DNA of 64,000 nt from Gigaspora margarita (GCA_009809945.1 WTPW01001635.1:1-64000), one strand, 5' to 3'; positions 22,201-32,869 are shown, numbered from the stretch's first letter. A program made the numbers and translations. Notes: a model not told the origin generated them from the sequence alone.

Positions 22201-22791
22201 GTAAATTGTAACGATAATAGCAATATTGAATTGTTTACTAAATATAGCATGATTTATAGCTATACAACATATATAAAATCGATATAAAATCTTTTTTTGT
22301 AGAGTAATTCTTTTTAACGATCTTGGACTAGATAGCTTTTGTGTTGATAAGACAATCACTAGAGCTACTTGGACAAGTAAATTTAGTCAAGCAAAAAATT
22401 TCGTTTCTAATATTAAGCGATAGAGCCTCTGACTATATTTATTGTAAGATTGAACATGCTTATAATTACCTTTGGTAGCTCAGTTCTTTGGTGAAAGTAA
22501 TTGTTTGTTCCGCAAAATTATATTATTCACTATATTTATTCTTATAGTAAATAAGTTTTCTTAGGTGCAGTTATAACCTTTAAAGGTAGGCTTAGGATCC
22601 AACTGTTACCTCCCTAAAAATTATTTTTTTATGGTTATAAAAACATTTATAGAGGGCATGATCGTCACTATCATTGTCAATATAGTGAGGAGAGGAAGAC
22701 CCAATGAGCTTCCCATGGTTTAATCCACTAAACTATGAAGACAAGAAATAGTTTAAGTGTATCCACCTCGAAATTTATTTAAATATATATA
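22200..22791. other. Spacer with weak tRNA-like pieces
   Basis: GGTAGCTCAGTTCTTTGGTG (22474 onward) resembles a tRNA D arm, and the minus strand at about 22720 reads CATAGTTTAGTGGATTAAAC, also D-arm-like. No B box stands at the right distance for either, so these may be heads of worn SINEs. No protein frame is credible. Confidence 0.3.
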
Positions 22792-23715
22792 CTATTGATT
22801 ATTAAACCATTCATCAAGGCCTCCCCAATCTTTAAAACTTTTATTTAGTTCAATAGGATATCGCAGTTCTGAATATTCTTCATTGTCTTGGCTTTTACGA
22901 GTTTCAGTCACATTCAAACTAATAAATTCATTTGAAGATGAACTTGAAGAGTTTTCTATAGATTTTACAGCTTCATTGTCCTGGTTACTTGGCTCAAATG
23001 TATTAAAAAAGGCTTCCATGTTGCCAGGCCAAAATGTATTAAAAAAAGCCTCTGGATTGTTGGGATCGACTGTATTAAAAAAATTCTCTGGATTACCAAA
23101 GTTAAATTTACAAGAAAAATTATCCATATTACTAGGCCCAAACATGCTACCAGACATCAAAGGATCTACTGCAAAAAAAGAAAAAATCTGGTTACAATAT
23201 ACTTCTAAGTATTAGTAATACTAAAAAAAAATTGTATAAATTTATTCGCATTACCCAATCCAGTATCAAAAAAATTTCTTGCATTACTAGACTCATAATT
23301 ATTTGTATTACCAGATCCATACATGTTGTCAAATATCAAGGGATCAACTACAAAGAAAAAAAGAACTAGATTACAATATACTTTTAAAGCACTAAAGTTA
23401 AATGCATAGAAAAAAATTTTATCCGCATTACCAAATTCAGTATTAAAAAAATTTTTTGCATTACCAGATTCGTAATTTTCTGTATTACTAGGTTCAAATA
23501 TATCATCAGATATCAAGGAATCAACTGCAAAGAAAAAAAAAAAACAGATTACAACCTACTTCTAAAGCATAAATTCAAAATGCACTAAAAAAAATTTATT
23601 TGTATTACTAGATTTGGTATTAAAAAAATTTTGTATTATCAGATCTGTAAATATTTTTGTATCACTAGGTTCAAGCATTTTAATGGATATCAAATGATCA
23701 ACCGCAGAGAGAAAA
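22792..23715 (-). pseudogene. 5' part of a Mutator-like gene with a tandemly amplified exon
   Basis: Minus strand. Four exon-like units begin after a pyrimidine tract ending GCAG or similar, at about 23700, 23522, 23344 and 23166, exactly 178 bp apart. Each starts with a V-D-x-L-I/M-S pattern and carries (E/G)PSNTENYESGNAKNFFNT-like sequence. The last unit is longer and repeats the FFNT motif internally (ENFFNT, EAFFNT, EAFFNT), then reads SSSSSSNEFISLNVTE and ends ELRYPIELNKSFKDWGGLDE plus WFNNQ and a stop at 22792. That last piece matches the exon-1 end of the Mutator-like gene at 51-54.7 kb (DPLYPVALKMSFNNWKELDK). No transposase core follows, so the gene is truncated or a non-autonomous derivative. 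Function of the repeated exon is unknown. Confidence 0.6.
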
Positions 23716-23789
23716 AGAATCTGACGATTGTAAAAGAAAAAAAAGAAATGAGTTTGTAAAAAAAAATAAAAATAAAATAAATAAAATTT

Positions 23790-23968
23790 ATTAATACTAC
23801 TGGTGCTCAATACTAGTACTAGCGATAATGCAACAAATTATTAATTTATTATATGATTTTCTCGATCTAATTAAATGATAGTTTAATTTATTAATTTATT
23901 ATATATAGTCATGATTTTTCGATCTAATTTCTGATACTGGCGTTGAACACCAGTGGTGTGATTTAGTA
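23790..23968. mobile_element. Mutator-like terminal repeat / small palindromic element
   Basis: ACTACTGGTGCTCAATACTAG (23797 onward) and the inverse CTGGCGTTGAACACCAGTGGT (23937 onward) are inverted ends. The same hairpin end, ACTACTGGTGCTAAACACCAGT, bounds the Mutator-like element at 50560-54916. It stands upstream of the amplified exons, at a distance like that between end and start codon in the large copy. Confidence 0.55.
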
Positions 23969-24540
23969 AAACTGTATATACATATAACAGCTCAGTATAT
24001 ATAAAAAAAAGTAGATGATTGATTGTTTTAACCTTATTTTGCTTAATCTTCAATACAAACCTTTAATTTTAAGAATGACCAAATAAATTTAATATCTAAA
24101 AAAACGATTTCTATCAGATACAAAAAATTTCAGATTGGAAATTTAGATTTATACTTATCTTTAAGGAAACTTCAAACAGGACCTAGTCTTATTGAATAAC
24201 GATTATGAACTTTGGTTTTAATTTTCTAGCATACTAGGAACAGAATTGTTGAGATCCCAAAACTTGCAAGTAAAGTAAAGATCTATTAGAGACAAAAAGG
24301 AATTTGCTAGTATTGTATAATACTTATAAGTTCAATAATCTAGCAATTCCAACAAGTCAAAAATAAAATATGCGCGTACTGTACATATGTACGTAACTAA
24401 CTGCTAAAGAAGTATATCATATATTGATCAAATATCATCGAATATTATCGAATATATCCGATATTTATTTGGATTTTTTATTGGTTATTTGGATATAAGA
24501 TGATTGATCAAATGAATATCTGAATTGCCATTTTTTTGAC
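23969..24540. other. Right non-coding part of the hAT unit
   Basis: AT-rich, without frames. Near the right end several ATCAAATATCATCGAATATT-like boxes and ATTTGGAT repeats (24415-24520) mirror ATTCGAATGTTCGG and ATTTGGTAATATTC boxes near the left end, consistent with subterminal binding repeats of the hAT unit. Confidence 0.4.
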
Positions 24541-24836
24541 CAGATCAGACCTCTAAAAACAAATATATAAACAAGGTAGTACAAAATCAGGATCAGGCCT
24601 GTATATATAAAATTTTTATAAGATTTAAAGAATTTTAAAGACATTTTTACTCATATTTTCTTATCTACAAGTCTGATTTTAATGAAATTTTGGCAGTAAA
24701 CACACAAGAACCTGCTCTACAACTTTAATTAGAGCCAAAAATAATATTTACTTAGTATAAAAAACTTTTTATTAGGCCTAATACATATTTATTAATATAT
24801 TGTTTATATATTTGTTTATTCCAATTCCAAATATAG

Positions 24837-25968
24837 AGGGCGTCTAAAGCCTGGCACCTCACAAAATCATCTGATGCATAGAAAATCACAGGACAATCAG
24901 TGATCTTAATTTTTTTCGAATTAGCAAAAGTTAAAAATTTTAAAAATTTTAGTTGAAATATCCTGATAGCAATCTAACTAAAGTTGATTAAATTTTTTTA
25001 TTTAAATTCTATGGATGCATAGAATTCAAATAAAAAAAATTTATTGATTTTGGTCAAGTGGTTGTGGAGATACCTTTGCTCAAAGTTTTGAAAAAATTTA
25101 TATTTTTGATCAGTGTTTTAATTTTTTATTAATTTGAGTGAAGGTAACTCTACAACCTTCTGACCAAATTCATAAAAATTTTTTATTTGAATTCTATGGA
25201 TGCTTAGAACTCAAATAAAAAAATTCATCAATTTTGGCTAGGAGGTTGTGGAGATACCTTCACTCGAATTTAGAGAAAAATCAAAACACCTATCAAAAAT
25301 AAAGGCTGCAGCAAATTTTTTCAAAATTTAAGTGAAGATATCTCTACACCCATCTAACCAAAATTTATGAAATTTTTTTTATTTTAATTCTATGAATCCA
25401 TAGTATTCAAATAAAAAAATTTTTGCTAATTTTTGGTCAGGTGGTTGTAGAGATACCTTCACTCAAATTTTGAAAAAATTTGGCACAGTTTTATTTTTGA
25501 TAGATGTTTTGATTTTTCTCTAAATTTGAACGAAGGTATCTTCGCAACCTCCTGGCCAAAATCGATGAATTTTTTTTATTTGAGTTCTAAGCATCTATAA
25601 AATTCAAATAAAATATTTTATGGATTTTGGTCAGGAGGTTGTGGAGTAACCTTCGCTCAAAGTTAATAAAAAATCAAAATACTGATCAAAAATAGAAGCT
25701 GCGCCAAATTTTTTCAAATCTTTGAGCAAAGGTATCTCCACAACTACTTGACCAAAATCGATGAGTTTTTTTTATTTGAATTCTATGGATCCATAGAATC
25801 TAAATAAAAAAATCAATCAACTTTAGTTAGATGGCTATTAGGTATAATTTAATTAAAATTTTTGAAAATTTTTACTTTTGCTAACTCGAAAAAAATTGGG
25901 ATCACTGATTGTCCTGTGATTTTCTATGCATTAGATGATTTCGTGAAGTGCCAGGCTTTAGACGCCCC
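24837..25968. mobile_element. Foldback element with 9-bp target duplication (Mutator-type)
   Basis: Ends RGGGCGTCTAAAGCCTGGCA and the inverse, with the match continuing about 95 bp (AATCATCTRATGCATAGAAA, CACAGGACAATCAGTGATC). CAAATATAG (24828-24836) and CAAATATGG (25969-25977) are the target duplication with one change. The interior is a chain of palindromes with GAAGCTGCGCCAAATTTTTT and CTTTGAGCAAAGGTATCTCC, the same module as in 4734-5589 although the ends differ. No gene; a 64-codon frame at the right end is chance. Confidence 0.75.
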
Positions 25969-26029
25969 CAAATATGGTAATAATATAGCTATAGTGCCAA
26001 TCTTATTCAGATTGGTAATTAAATATGGG

Positions 26030-26460
26030 TTTTGTATAACATGTAAATTAAATTAATTTTTATTAAATAAACAAAGAAATAAATAAAATTTTTACTAATA
26101 TTAGGGTTAGGGTTAAGACCTAGGATGGTTAGGAGCATATTTTATACTAAAATTTTATGAGAAAATTTTTTTATTAGAGCTTTAAAAATGATTTTCTAAA
26201 CAAAATTTTAAAATATTATTAATTTTTTGTTTTTTGCTTTATTTTTGTTGTACAAAAAACGATCTGTATATGATCTACAAAGTGCATTTAGTTTGATATT
26301 TTGATTGGTTTTTATATTTGTTTTGTGTAACCAAGTGTTAATACACCTAGTGTCCAAATAGAAATTGTCTTATCTTAATATACAAAGTTATAAAAAATTT
26401 AAAAATAAACAGTTTTTGTTATTACTACTTCTATAATTTATCAAGCAATATTTAAACTTT
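26030..26460. other. AT-rich spacer with telomere-like motif
   Basis: ATATTAGGGTTAGGGTTAAG at 26098-26117 is a short interstitial TTAGGG run. Otherwise AT-rich with no frame. Confidence 0.4.
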
Positions 26461-26581
26461 ACTTAGTACTAACTAAACCATTTTTCTTTGGAAACATATA
26501 AAATTTTAATTGTAAAATAAATAAATAAATTTTATTGAAAGTGTAATAACTTTGTCAAAATTAAAGATAAAATAATAAAAT

Positions 26582-27112
26582 TTAATTGATAATCCGTTTC
26601 CAAATGAGTGAGCCATAACATAGTAAATTGCGGCGCGCAGATCTATATGATTTACTATCTAAAATTGCTAAGCCACAAATACCACTTCATGACAAAGTGA
26701 AGTCATTTTTCTACTAAGTAAATATATCTTCACTTTCTAAGTAATCTTGTAGAGCATCATTTTCTGATTCTAATTTAGTAATATCATTAAAATCTGTTTA
26801 GTAGATGCAGAGATATTGCCATAAAATGATTTGCCGACTAATGTAAACAACCTACTGTTTACGTAAAATGGCATTTTTGATTATAGTAAAACTCATAGTC
26901 ATGTGCGTCACAATTTACTATATATGGGGGTCCGCTAAAGCGGGGTAAATTCAATATACGATCTACATACTGCAAAAATTACACTCTTGATATCTATATA
27001 ACTCTCTAACCCTAACTGCATCAAAAAGTAACTATTATTTTTACCCCGCTTTAGCGATCCCCTATATATGGTTATATCTGGTTCCCTCATTCGGAAACGG
27101 ATTATCAATTAA
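26582..27112. mobile_element. MITE with TTAATTGATAATCCGTTTCC ends, itself carrying an inner MITE
   Basis: Inverted ends of about 45-55 bp: TTAATTGATAATCCGTTTCC, then RAATGAGKGARCC, and ATAGTAAATT further in. The right copy is broken by the inner element 26926-27062; removing it restores the inverted repeat. No gene. Confidence 0.7.
26926..27062. mobile_element. 137-bp MITE with GGGGRTCGCTAAAGCGGGG ends
   Basis: GGGGGTCCGCTAAAGCGGGG at the left is inverted as CCCCGCTTTAGCGATCCCC at the right. TATATAT flanks both sides. The interior has CTCTAACCCTAACTGC. Each end is also a small hairpin (CGCTAAAGCG). Confidence 0.7.
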
Positions 27113-27239
27113 ATATATTATTTATAAAAGAAATATTTTATTCAATAAATAGGAGGGACAAACTTAAATAAATTTTAAAAAAAACTTTTCAAAATTATTT
27201 TAATGAGCAAATTTGCCTGCTAGACGGTTTAAGGAATAG

Positions 27240-27769
27240 GATAGTTGCTTCGCTCTCAATAGAATTTCAAAAGAACCAAAAGTCTAGTAATGTCGTGCCA
27301 CATTCAGTAAAATTTAAAAGATCCTAGGTTTAATACTTTTGTGCCTTGTCCAAGACAATTTTGAAGAACGCGAAGAACTAATAATGTAGTTTCCACGCTT
27401 AATAGAATTTCGAAGGGTCTGTGTGCCGTTCAATGGAATTTTTAATATCCCAATATGGAAATTTGCAAATAACAAGTAGCGGTAGGTCGCGTGAGTTTAT
27501 GTTTATTTTAATTGGTTAACTAATACCATATATAGACGAAATTACCCCAGTCCAGTCAATCACGTAAATCTGTGAATAGATAAATCGGTGTATTCCGTAA
27601 TACGAAATCGGCAGATGCCGTAATTTTTAATTTTTTTTGGCGGCGTATCTTAAATTTCATGATTATCTTTCTTTTTAGTTATCTAAATCAATTCAGCAAT
27701 TTTATTATGATAAAGACAACCAAGTTTACTATATTGATGAAAGAAAGAGTTTTAGATCATAATCAAATT
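27240..27769. other. Unique-looking spacer, slightly less AT-rich
   Basis: Several diverged copies of CTNAATAGAATTTCNAAAGNNC (27257, 27309, 27400, 27430) suggest an old short repeat. No protein frame. Confidence 0.35.
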
Positions 27770-28025
27770 TAAAATATAAATGTTTAAGTTATTAAAGTGC
27801 CTTAAGTAAGTTATTAAAGTAAAAATATCGTCTTAAGCAATATTAAGATATTAAAAGTAACAATATCATCTTAAGCAATTTAAGTTATTAAGCAATTTAA
27901 GATATTAAAGTAAAAAATATCGTCTTAAGCAATTTAAGTTATTAAAGTAAAAAATATCGTCTTAAGTAATGTAAGTTATTAAAATAAAAATATCGTCATA
28001 AGCAATTTAAGTTATTAAATTTAAG
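27770..28025. repeat. Minisatellite of AAGTTATTAAAGTAAAAATA units
   Basis: ATATCRTC followed by TTAAGCAATTTAAGTTATTA recurs at 27825, 27863, 27917, 27954 and 27990, spaced 36-54 bp. Confidence 0.7.
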
Positions 28026-28820
28026 TAATCCAGGCTAGAATCTTAATCTACATAGTTGATCGCATGCATAATCCAACATTTGATAGGAAATATATAAGCC
28101 TTTGATCGATTACTGATTATTCCAACTAAATGCATTAGATCTTATTGCATAAATACAGAAATACACATGATTTATTTGCTCTTTTCAGTTCTTGAGAGAA
28201 TTCAAAGCTTGCAGAGACTAAATCCTTACTCAAAGCAATGTGACGTCAGATCTGTGAAGTCTAAATTAGTACGTACGTACATTATCGTACATTATCAGGT
28301 AAATATAGAAATATTTTTTTAACTAACGTTAATAATTTCTTCAATGATATTTATTCAGTAAGTGTATTTTAAACCATGAAATCATGATACTGCTGAGTAA
28401 ACCAATTATCACGTATCAAGCAAATTATATAACAGATAGAATAAAAACTTTAGCTACTAAACTTGTTTTCTTTTATTAATTAGCGAAGAAAACTAACCAG
28501 AACAATATATTATGTAATATTAAGCATATTGAAATGCATTAACAATTAACGTTGACTAATCGCTTTATTTTAAGTACACGTGTAGTTTACTTTATTTTCT
28601 TTTTACGCAGGGTTGTTAATAAAAAAATAGCACTAGACTTCATATGTCTAATTGCTTTTTTTTTATAGGTCTAATCAGCCACAATTTAACAGCCTTACTT
28701 TACGGATTATAATAAATTATACTATAGATCTGATATGATATATAGTAATAATTATATTTTTATAAACTTTTCTCGTTGGTACACAAATAAAGTGTTCCGT
28801 TCTGTAATGCATTACTACAG
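28026..28820. other. Spacer upstream of the transporter, no gene recognised
   Basis: Mostly unique AT-rich sequence with a short GTACGTACGTAC run at 28270-28281. A pyrimidine tract ending CTTTTCAG at 28182-28189 looks like a splice acceptor but no exon is recognised after it. Confidence 0.35.
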
Positions 28821-28824
28821 ATTG

Positions 28825-28935
28825 AGCCGAAAATTCACAACATTTATTGGAAATTCACATTATTGATTCGAAATTCACAATATTGATTGGAAATTCACAA
28901 CATAGATTCGAAATTCATAATATTTATTCGGGAAT
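28825..28935. repeat. 20-bp minisatellite, five units
   Basis: YGAAATTCACAAYATTKATT repeats about every 20 bases from 28829 to 28930, with drift towards the right end. Confidence 0.7.
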
Positions 28936-29284
28936 TTAAAATTCATTAATTTATAATTAATTATTGTTTTAAAATTTTGGTAAATACATGGTTAGAAATT
29001 AAAAATTCATGCTATTTTTGTTATTTTGTCCAATTTAATCCAATGGTTTGAATCTCTTGGTATGTAATACACATCCCCCTTCGCACCTGGTGTTTCACCC
29101 GCCAAGTGTCCTATTCCATGCTTAGTGTTCAAATAACTTTTGGTTGTTAGATCATCTAATGTTAATGCATTCTCTTCTAGATAATCATGCTATGCTACCA
29201 TTTTTCGTGATTTTAGATACTCGGAGATTCCATCTTACATTTAGAAAACAGGACCCCTAAATACAGAATACTTAATTATTGTTG

Positions 29285-29370
29285 CAGGGTACGTACGTAC
29301 GTACGCATGCATGTACGTATCAGGTATGTACGTACGTACGTACGCACGCACGAACGTACGAACGTGTAAT
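29285..29370. repeat. GTAC tetranucleotide microsatellite
   Basis: Runs of (GTAC)n with CGCATGCATG and CGCACGCACG variants, about 540-620 bp before the transporter start codon. Its alternating purine-pyrimidine character could favour unusual DNA structure; any regulatory role is speculation. Confidence 0.75.
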
Positions 29371-29909
29371 GAAATAGTAATATATAGGTATAGGTATATA
29401 TGAAATATAAGAAATATATATATATAATTGTTATTATAAATGCTCTGAGGACATTTTGCTGGTTTGCGAAAATAAGGAGATAATATATTCCGATTGTTGA
29501 TACGCCAAATTGTTGTGAAACTCTACCGCTAATTTTGTAATATATTTCTTAATTAGACAATTTTGTATAACTAAAAGCGATTTTAAATTCACTGATATTG
29601 GAAATAAAAAGATGTACCAATTAATTAAGAATAATTAAATAAAAGAAATGTCCAAGCATCTTTACATTTCAATTTGTATATTATAATTTTAATAAATTTA
29701 TAAATTTGATGTTATTTTGGTGAACCTTAATTTATAATAAAAAAAAAAGTCGTTTGATGTAATTTTTCTTTAGAATGAGTCTCGCTTTTATTTTTTTTAC
29801 TAAACACTCATCTACCCCCTTTCCTTTAATACTTAATAATAATCTTAATATTAGTAATAAATATATATAAGTCATTCTTTTTGTTCTGGTGTCCTTTTTT
29901 TTTTTACTA
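29371..29909 (+). promoter_or_regulatory. Presumed promoter and 5' leader of the phosphate transporter
   Basis: TATATATAA at 29862-29870, 40 bases before the ATG, is the best TATA-like element. A T-run (29893-29904) lies directly before the start codon. The region is otherwise AT-rich. A GAATGAGTC box at 29773 is noted without assignment. Confidence 0.4.
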
Positions 29910-32149
29910 ATGCATACAAATAACGAAGCAGCTGCTGTTCATCCTTTTTCTCCTAAAAAATGCCACTATGATGACGACTTTTACTACGATGATGATGATT
30001 ATGATCATGATGCTGTTAATCTAGATAATTTACGTAGAACAAAACTCTCTGAAATTGATAACGCTGAATTTCAATGGTTTCACATAAGAGCTTGTGTAGT
30101 ATCTGGTGTTGGTTTCTTTACTGACGCCTATGATTTATTCGTTATAAATTTGGTTTCTACCATGTTGAGTTTTGTCTATTTTGACAATAATATTCCTACA
30201 TCAATCGATACGGGGTTGAAAATGTCAGCTGCTCTAGGGACTCTAATAGGTCAATTGGTGTTTGGTTGGTGTGCTGATCATTATGGACGTAAAAAGGTAA
30301 TTACAATGTAAATACGTTTTCATTTATTTCGTTTACCTTCACAAATTATGCTTAATTATTATTATTATTATTTTTTTTATCGTTATTATTCTTAATTTAT
30401 TGTGTTACAGATGTATGGTTTGGAACTTTGTTTAATGGTTGTTGCGACTATTGGTTCTGCGCTCAGTGCAAATTCTTATGCTATCTCTCTTTGGGGCGCA
30501 TTAATGTTCTGGAGAGTCATATTAGGCATTGGAATTGGTGGCGATTATCCTTTATCTGCTGGTAATGTTGTTGATTTTTTGACTTTTCTTTTTTCAATTA
30601 TCTTCAAATTTTAATTTCTATTATTATCATCATTTAAAAGTTATCACGAGTGAGTTTGCTACCAAAAAGAGACGTGGAGGTATAGTATGTTAACCTTTTG
30701 AATGAATGAATGAATGAATTTTTTTAATTAATTAATTAATTAATATGAAAATTATATAAAAATTATTGAAAAAAAAAAAATTAGCAATGATGGCTGCCGT
30801 TTTCTCCATGCAAGGTTTTGGTATTCTAACCGCGGCTGTGATTTCGGTGGTTACTCTGGCTCTTTACAAAGACCTTATATATCAAGATCAAAGATATGTT
30901 GATCATGTATGGCGAATAGTAGTAGGCTTTGGCGTCGTCCCAGGCGTCGTTGCTCTTTATTTTCGCCTTACAATACCGGAAACTCCACGTTACACTATGG
31001 ATGTTTTAAAAGATATTGAAAAAGGTTCTCGTGATATTGATGGTGTATTATCGAACAGGAAAAATGAAAAGGACAAAGGAAAACCTAATTCTTCAATTGA
31101 AATCCCGCGTGCTACTTTTAAGGTAACATATTGTTAATATTATCTATTATATATTTTTATTCTTTTCTCATTTATTAATTACTTATTAAATGTAATTTAT
31201 ATTTTATTTAGGATTTTATAAAATATTTTAGTAAATGGCCTAATAGTAAAGTTCTAATAGGCACCTCTGTCTCATGGTTCGTATTGGATGTTGCCTTCTA
31301 TGGTAAATAAAAAAAAAATTGTTAATTTCCCAAAATCATGTCTATTTATTGTCTATTACATATTTATATAAACAAATATCAATCTCTTAATTACATAGGC
31401 ATAGGATTAAATAATGCAATCATTTTGGAGGCTATTGGATTTGCTAGTAGCACCGACATTTATATTTCTTTATGGAATATGTCTGTTGGTAACATTATCA
31501 TTACTATGTTAGGCACTGTTCCTGGATATTGGTTTACTGTTTTTCTGGTAGATAAATGGGGTCGCATAAAAATCCAATTAATGGGTTTTACAATTCTTAC
31601 CATATTATTTTTAATTTTGGGTATTGCTTATAATCAAATTTTGAATCTTTCTATGCCTTTATTCATCACAATATTCACCTTGTGCCAGGTAGTTATTAAT
31701 ATGTTTGAACATTTTATTTTATTTTTATTTATTAAAATTTTTAATTAATGTTTCAATTTTTTATTTAGTTATTCCAAAATTTTGGCCCTAATGCAACGAC
31801 TTTCATTATACCTGGTGAAGTTTTTCCCACGAGATACAGGTCAACCGGTCATGGAATATCTGCTGCATCAGGAAAATTAGGTGCAATCGTTGCACAAATT
31901 GGTTTCATCAATCTCAAAGACATTGGAGGCAGAAACATGTTTATGAACCGGTTGATTTTAATTTTTGCTGTTTTCATGTTTATTGGAATTTGGACAACGT
32001 TATTGATACCTGAGACAATGAATTTATCATTGGAAGAACTTTCAAATGAAGATCAAATAGGTTTTATCAAAAAAGCAAAAGTAAAAGAAGATAAAACAAC
32101 CATAAGTGTCCATAATTTTTCTGAAGTGACAACTAGTTCGGTCGAATAA
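29910..32149 (+). CDS. High-affinity phosphate:H+ symporter (Pht1/PHO84 family, MFS)
   Basis: Takes up inorganic phosphate with protons across the plasma membrane; in mycorrhizal fungi this family feeds soil phosphate to the plant exchange. Seven exons give 558 residues: 29910-30296, 30411-30561, 30641-30679 (39-nt exon), 30785-31122, 31212-31302, 31399-31688, 31769-32149. All introns are GT..AG and every junction keeps frame. Family marks: [10 protein letters not shown] (68-77), GGDYPLSA (172-179) then [11 protein letters not shown], a hydrophilic central loop (about 250-300), [17 protein letters not shown] (326-342), [15 protein letters not shown] (435-449). Asp-72 or Asp-75, Asp-174, Asp-331, Trp-327, Tyr-335 and Asn-440 fall where the fungal PiPT structure has its phosphate and proton site. 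Twelve membrane segments expected. Start: the ATG at 29910, in frame with the whole exon. Odd: a long acidic, Asp/Tyr-rich N-terminus (residues 20-34) before the usual [14 protein letters not shown]. No break is seen, so it looks functional. Confidence 0.93.
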
Positions 32150-32860
32150 TTTATTTACAAAATCGTTTTTTTTTTTTGCATATAATTATATATATATTTT
32201 TTTATTTTGTACGTTTTTGTAAATTTAGTTCAAATGGTCAGTTATTAAATTTAATATTTTTTATATCGATATCCTAAGATTTTGGTTTATAGTTCACCGG
32301 CCTGAGTTATAACCAAACAATACTACTGCTCAAATAGAGCATTATTTAATTTCAAATTAGAATTATAAATGAACATATGTAGTTTGCTGATCTTACATGA
32401 TCATCATTTCAAAAGTTTATAAAAAAAAAAACAAATTTTTTTTAATTGTATACTTGTTATATTAATAAACTATTAAAATTTGTAGCCCAGTACGATTGTT
32501 TTTTTTTTATAAATTTGAAATTTTTCATATGCCTTTAACAAAAATGGGATTCACCATATTCTATATCTGTATTTGTAGTCAAAAGAATTAAAAATAACAA
32601 AATAAACAGACCACTTTTATAAATTAAAATTTCATATCTATTTCCTTATTTGGAGGTCGACGACAAAAACAAAACTCTTTCTATCCTTAATCTAATCCTA
32701 ACCGATTAGTACCCTAGCCATGGTGGGTCATTGTAAGATTCCATTCGAACTATTCAATCCGGTATCCGGATTGATATTTTGTTAAAAATTTATAGTAAAA
32801 CATAGTAATTATATCCGGATACATCCGGATATAAAAACATTAGTAAAGTATAAGCTCTAT
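32150..32860. other. 3' flank of the transporter
   Basis: AT-rich. Several T-runs and AATAAA-like sites lie within 100-330 bases of the stop; none can be singled out as the poly(A) signal. CTAATCCTAACCG at 32690 is a telomere-like remnant. ATCCGGAT repeats at 32757-32832. No gene. Confidence 0.4.
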
Positions 32861-32869
32861 CCTTGATAA

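Larger units (their letters stand above)
14823..24555 (+). mobile_element. 9.7 kb hAT unit with exact ends and 8-bp target duplication
   Basis: Left end TAGAGGTCTGATC (14823-14835) is exactly inverted at the right end (GATCAGACCTCTA, 24543-24555). AAAACAAA flanks both (14815-14822 and 24556-24563), the 8 bp expected of hAT elements. Shared subterminal ATTCAGATATTC boxes lie just inside. Contents: a hAT transposase relic on the plus strand (16821-20574), a nested retroposon A, a nested 261-bp hAT MITE, a 304-bp MITE, minisatellites, and a Mutator-like 5' segment with amplified exons on the minus strand. Several of these are later insertions; the rest may be cargo. The AT-rich duplication alone would be weak; with the ends it is convincing. 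Confidence 0.7.
14757..26035. repeat. Host palindrome split by two large insertions
   Basis: AATTGCCAATCTGAATAAGA (14765 onward) and TTTAGAATTGGAG at the left are inverted at the right as TTCCAATTCC (24819-24828) and TCTTATTCAGATTGGTAAT (26003-26021). In the empty state the arms would lie about 250 bp apart. The hAT unit 14823-24555 entered the left arm and the foldback 24837-25968 the right arm. The sequence between the insertions (24564-24827) is the remaining centre and has no gene. Confidence 0.6.
26460..27236. mobile_element. Family D element (TA-flanked), right part, carrying an insertion
   Basis: Right end GAGCAAATTTGCCTGCTAGA then CGGTTTAAGGAA, followed by TA (27237-27238), matches the 43125-43800 copy. 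GGAAACATATAAAATTTTAA (26490 onward) is the family's interior box. The segment is interrupted by 26582-27112. The left end was not found. Confidence 0.5.

Noticed and set aside
22469-22580. tRNA-like start GGTAGCTCAGTTCTTTGGTG
   Set aside because: No B box or acceptor stem at a workable distance; kept only as a weak remark.
22900-23215. Plus-strand frame of 110 codons
   Set aside because: Antisense shadow of the amplified minus-strand exons.
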